From contig JBNGIS010020013.1 of assembly GCA_049999725.1 (NCBI GenBank), positions 1-22,940 on the forward strand: a stretch of DNA of 22,940 nt, written 5' to 3'. This stretch comes from Haplomitrium mnioides (lineage: Eukaryota > Marchantiophyta > Haplomitriopsida > Calobryales). Below, in pieces: positions 18,985 to 22,940 of this stretch. The translations under genes were made by a program, and so were the position numbers. Positions within the stretch are counted from its first letter, which is position 1, and each line of letters starts with the position of its first letter. Under the pieces are notes generated by a model. The model saw only the letters and a list, made by a program, of their open reading frames with translations, was not told the DNA's origin and did not search any database.

Positions 18985-20560
18985 TCAGTGAGCATCCCCC
19001 CTCTGAGGATCTGACTCCACCGCTGCTCCCCTAGGCTCAATAGCCTTGCCTGCCGCTCTAGTCACCGCTGCAGACACATCAATGTAGGTTGTCCCACACT
19101 TGAATCCCATACCAGCTAAATCCACATCAGCTGCGTATGAAGTAGAGGCTTCACCTTGAGAGTTGGGCCTCGCTAAAGCTGTAGTCATGGCAGCTAACTA
19201 CTGCTCCAACTGTGCCATCCTAAGATCATTGGGATCCACAATAGCTGTTAGAGCACCCACCCCAGCTCTCCCAGCTGGTGATGCTCCTCTGCCATGACCA
19301 CCTCGCCCACCTCTACCTTGCTCACCTATTTGAGCTCCTCCTCGTCGCAGCTCTGGGTGAAGCAGAAAACATTGGTCTATGGTGTGATCCATGACCCCAC
19401 AATGGTCACATTGTTGCTGGCCAGCTACACATGCATCTCCAAAACGTGCTGCTCGTAGCTTCTTCACCTCTAGACATAGCCTCTGCATATGATCTTCACT
19501 ACAAGTTCAACAACATAATTGCTGACCTGCATAAGATGGTAAAGGTGACTGCCCTCCAGCCTTCTGACCATTCCGTGGTGCAGACTGTGATGTAGGTGTG
19601 GTTGGAGACGCAAACTTTGGCGCTTCCTTTTGAAATCCTGCTGTGACCACTCTCTCATTCACCAGGTTAAGCTCTATCTGCTCTGACAGTGTAAATACAA
19701 TCGCAAGAGTGGGATCAGAATCCCTAAGAATGGTGGCATCTCTCACTCTCCTCCTCAAATCCATGTCAAGGATGGAATACCAAAACTGTACAGCCTGAGC
19801 CTCTATCACTCCCTTCGTGACATTGATGAGCCTCCTCATCTTGGTGTAAGCTTCCCTCAAGCTCTCTCCAGTCTTGCGCTGGAACTCTTGAAGACTCTTT
19901 AGCTTGTCTGTCCTCATGCCCTGGTAATTTTGCCTGAGAAGCTCAAAAAACTCAACCACAAGGTTAAACACTGGAACCCCTCTACTCTCTAATGCATTGA
20001 CTGGAATAGGTGTACTGAAAACTCCTCTTGCCGCTGAAGCACCAATACTATGACTAGTGCCACTAGAGGATGTTGTATGGGTCGCAGGGACATGGGCACT
20101 TGCCCTTCCACCATAGGTGATGGAGACATAATTAGGAGACCAATATTGTCTCCACTCCTCAATCTCAGTCAAATGAGCTTGCCTGAATTCATAGTAATCA
20201 TCCATGGGTGGTCCTTCCAAGTGCTGAAACAAACCTTTCTATGTCATGAAAGGTGTAAAGAGAGTTGAGTTCCGTAATGTTTGCATATCACACCAAGTGT
20301 CAAACTCCATGATGAAATCATCCAGATCAATGGTGCCTACTGCACCAGAGAACCTCCTTGGCCCTTTTGTGGCCCCATACATTTCATCCATATCCCAAGA
20401 CAATGGGGAATGTACCTGAGTGATAGAAAGAGTTGCCTCCTCTTCGTCCGATGTATGGTCACTTACCAACTATTGAACTGCTCTTACTGCAGGTCGAAAC
20501 TGGATGCCACTACGAGTGATGCCGTACCGCAACCTCCCACCCTCTGGCTTCGTGTTGACC
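18985..20560 (-). pseudogene. Gag polyprotein with CCHC zinc knuckle
   Basis: One frame runs from about 20560 to 18985, broken only by stops at 20470 (TAG), 20239 (TAG), 19507 (TGA) and 19198 (TAG). The capsid-like core includes FFELLRQNYQGMRTDKLKSL, FQRKTGESLREAYTKMRRL and AVQFWYSILDMDLRRRV, typical of plant gypsy gag. A zinc knuckle, C-x2-C-x4-H-x4-C (CDHCGVMDHTIDQC), lies at 19410-19369 and is followed by a Gly/Arg-rich tail (GRGGRGGHGRG) that would bind RNA. Gag forms the particle and packages the transcript. The true initiator Met is not certain: coding-like sequence reaches back past 20470 to about 20560 (AKVNTKPEGGRL), where a stop precedes it. Confidence 0.85.
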
Positions 20561-22220
20561 TTTGCTCAGCTGAACTCACTCACAGCTCATAGGCTGTACT
20601 ATTGCCAATTAGCCACTTACTCACAAGTCGGCTAAAATGTGCAAATCAACACAAGTGACCCTTCCTTCTCCTCTGGACAGGGTACACTTGGCTTGCCAAT
20701 CCTAGTTGATTGGTCTTCTTCTCAACCTAGGAGCAAAAGTTGATAATTCAAAACAGAATTTTGTTGCTCACCTTTAGAGCACGGCAGACCAATCTTCGGT
20801 TTTATGCAAACAATTCTTCAGATTTTCCTGCTTCACTACAACAAAAATCTAGGCTTCCAGATAGCATGCACCCTAGGAGCATGCTGGTGGACTCCTGCCA
20901 CCCTTGCACCGCTCAGTGGAGGGTCTGATTCAGCCGGTCTGAATTCAAAAATTTATTATTTTATTTTTCTGAAAATTCTGTTTTTAGTCCTGGTTGGTGT
21001 GTAATTGCCCTGCAGCACTCTGATTGACTTTCCTTTGGAAAGTCATCGAGGATGTGACACAATTTCTGTTTGGAAAATCTCAGCAGTAAGACCACCAGCC
21101 AATCAAATTTCAGAACAGAACGTCGATGGCGAAACCAAAGTTGTTCGACACTTGCAACCTTGTCTGGCAAATTCTGTTGTACTTGAATGCCTTTGCAAAT
21201 TGAGTGTTGCACAAGAAACTACTGCCCCTACTCAACACCTATTGTGGCAGCCCTCTCCTATCAACTTGATGAATAACAGAGAGACCAAAAAGGTGCAGCC
21301 CACAAAAATGCTGCTCCACTCTGATCGATGAAGTTCTCCCAGTTACTCTAGAACAGAACCTCAATCAATGCTTGTCTATGAAGCTCTGCTGCCCATGAAC
21401 AAATGCCTTAGTAGGTCTCCATTTGTAAAACAGAGTGATCCACTCTGCTCATCTTTTGTAACATGAATCAGAAATGCAGAGCCCCTTTTCGCAAATTCCT
21501 CCTACAAATCCTCCGCAGCAAAATCAAAGATCGAGGTCCTCTTCCTCGACCTCTGCTCACAAATATTTGCTCAACAAAATCTAAGCAGTCAGCACAAATC
21601 AGAGCCTCATATACTTGACACAATACTTTTCTATAATGCTTTTATGAACAAAAATTCCCATGCAGGACTGCCTTCGACGAATCCTAATGTCTCCTTGAAT
21701 GTCCACCTTTACAACCCCTGCAATTTTGCTCTGCCGTTCTCTTCTGCAATAACAAAATAGATGGCGTTCTGCTCGACAAAAACTTTGCTCAGTGGCACAT
21801 GAAATCCTACATACTAAATCTCTTCTTGCGAATGCCTTGGCCAACACTTGAGCAGCAAGGAGAGATCGCAGCTCGATTTTTGCAGCCTTTCGATTACAGA
21901 TCTACACAAATCGAATCCCTAAAATCACTTCTGAATCAACAATTTTCTGCTCTTCCAGCCCAAAATTGAGCCATTTAAAAAACAATTTGAGTAGAAATCT
22001 CTAAACACCTGCTGCAATTTAACCCCTCAATTGCTACTCAACAAAGGATCAGTTTACTTGACAAAAATCTGCTCGAGATCTGTAGTCCTGCTTCAAAGAC
22101 TACCTTCGATGAAGAAAAGTTGAAGGCCAACTCGATTTTCAATGCAGATAACTTCTTTCAAAACTAGCCTCCAAATCCTTATAACTCTACGATTTTAGAT
22201 CCTTGGTTCCAAACTGCTGC

Positions 22221-22302
22221 TCGAATAGCGGCCTGCTCACGAAATAGTTGCACCTCGGTTCTTGATTGCTACTCGAATGGTGGCCTGCTCACGAAATAGT
22301 TG
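22221..22302. repeat. Two-copy 30-bp repeat, 52-bp period
   Basis: TCGAATAGCGGCCTGCTCAC and the ten bases after it (22221-22250) recur at 22273-22302 with two mismatches. Confidence 0.85.
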
Positions 22303-22410
22303 GAGCTCGACGATCTGCGTTTGCTTGAACAGATGTTGCCCACAAAATCTTGGCAGCCAAGAGAGACTCCAAATCTCTGCTCAAATAGGTGAAATCCCTC
22401 TCAACGAAGC

Positions 22411-22475
22411 CTTCCCTTGAGCAAAAATCTATGCTCCTTCTGGATAAGTGCTTCCCCTCGAGCAGAAATCTATGC
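22411..22475. repeat. Two-copy 24-25-bp repeat, 40-bp period
   Basis: The block beginning CTTCCCTTGAGCAAAAATCT at 22411 recurs as CTTCCCCTCGAGCAGAAATC at 22451, both continuing to ATGC or TATGC. Confidence 0.75.
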
Positions 22476-22940
22476 CAGTTGCTTCCCTTCTTTGACAAAA
22501 AACACTTTGGGCATCAATCCCTCAACTCTCGGCATAGCTGCTGCTCGATGCCTTACCCCTCGAAGAACTTTTCTTGTTTCCTGCAATTTTTGCTACTCGA
22601 GCAAATCCCTGAAAATACTTCTTCGATTTTTCCTCAACCACAAATCAGAAAACACCTTTGATTCCTGGTTTGATTCTTCAGGTATGACCTCTATTCAAAT
22701 CAATTGGCAGAATGTTTTGATTTCTTCTTCAATTCTATTTCTTCGTGGCTGTTTGATGTTGTCTCCTTGCTCAACAAAAATTTGCACAATAATCTGTGCT
22801 CCTAGCCACTCAACAATTCAGCGGCCTTCTATGAATCCTTAGAACATTTTGCCATAGCAAAGGATATCGCAAATCCGCGCTCAATAATTTCTGATCTTCA
22901 AGGAACTTGGAGCACCGCAGCAACGAGAATCAAGCCACAA

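Larger units (their letters stand above)
12953..22940 (-). mobile_element. Ty3/gypsy-type retrotransposon carrying a DNA methyltransferase and a PHD finger (5' end outside window)
   Basis: Minus-strand order: long leader (22940 to about 20590), gag with CCHC knuckle, aspartic protease, cytosine-5 DNA methyltransferase, RT, RNase H, integrase, PHD finger, polypurine tract, LTR. RNase H before integrase identifies the Ty3/gypsy group. Gag-protease share one frame. Methyltransferase and RT share a second. RNase H-integrase are in a third, with a further change before the PHD. Nearly all in-frame stops are TAG or TGA, the products expected from deaminated methylcytosine. The sequence is visibly less AT-rich than the rest of the window and is unrelated to the chromovirus at 469-5538. 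No chromodomain is seen, and the PHD finger occupies its usual place. Confidence 0.88.
20590..22940 (-). other. Long leader upstream of gag, no recognised gene
   Basis: More than 2.3 kb lies between gag and the right edge without a protein motif I recognise, and no LTR copy or defensible primer-binding site appears in it. On both strands the frames are short. The composition matches the element rather than the AT-rich left half. A short word of the type TGCTC(G/A)A(C)AAAAATCT recurs many times between about 21540 and 22800, and two clear tandem duplications are present. I infer that it is the element's untranslated leader, with the 5' LTR beyond 22940. It could instead be flanking sequence if the element is 5'-truncated. 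Confidence 0.45.

Noticed and set aside
20480-20540. Primer-binding site just upstream of gag in the second element
   Set aside because: No 10-base match to a tRNA 3' end, and the region reads as coding in the gag frame.
22389-22842. Plus-strand frames of 90 and 141 codons as genes
   Set aside because: They overlap each other in different frames, are rich in Ser, Cys and Leu from the short CTTC/CTGC-type repeats, and show no domain.

Overview
The window is transposon-dense nuclear DNA from a streptophyte, most likely a land plant. Two features point there. One is a chromodomain-bearing Ty3/gypsy element primed by initiator tRNA-Met; the other is the general make-up of AT-rich, gene-poor sequence full of decayed LTR retrotransposons. 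I cannot name the species. No intact host gene, tRNA, rRNA or CRISPR array is visible. All recognisable coding sequence is retroelement-derived, almost all of it on the minus strand and all of it broken.

Layout. Bases 1-468 hold nothing I can name. Bases 469-5538 are a nearly full-length, old chromovirus-type Ty3/gypsy element (minus strand) with two LTRs, a primer-binding site, a polypurine tract and relics of gag, protease, RT, RNase H, integrase and a chromodomain. Bases 5539-9800 are AT-rich filler. They contain a second integrase fragment of the same family (about 7365-8060), a possible copia-type protease scrap (about 8110-8170), and a plus-strand promoter-like block with about 50-bp tandem repeats carrying G-boxes (8697-9000). 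Bases 9800-12820 hold one short broken plus-strand ORF and a 69-bp tandem duplication, otherwise nothing recognised. From about 12825 to the right edge lies a second, unrelated and more GC-rich Ty3/gypsy element, also on the minus strand. Its 3' LTR end is at 13343 and its 5' LTR is not in the window.

The second element is the main result. Read in its own direction it encodes gag with a CCHC zinc knuckle, an aspartic protease, then a complete set of cytosine-5 DNA methyltransferase motifs in canonical order (about 17812-16865). The methyltransferase lies in the same reading frame as the reverse transcriptase that follows. RNase H and integrase come next, and then, past the integrase C-terminal domain, a degenerate PHD-type zinc finger (13653-13520). 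The element therefore appears to carry both a chromatin writer (DNA methylation) and a chromatin reader (PHD). This copy is dead, with many TAG/TGA stops and about four frame changes, but the catalytic residues of RT, RNase H and integrase and the methyltransferase PCQ and EN motifs can still be read.

How the parts would work together is inference: the protease would release the methyltransferase from a pol polyprotein, the PHD finger would direct integration to particular chromatin, and the methyltransferase could act on the element's own DNA or on the host. Upstream of gag is a leader of more than 2.3 kb with dispersed short repeats.
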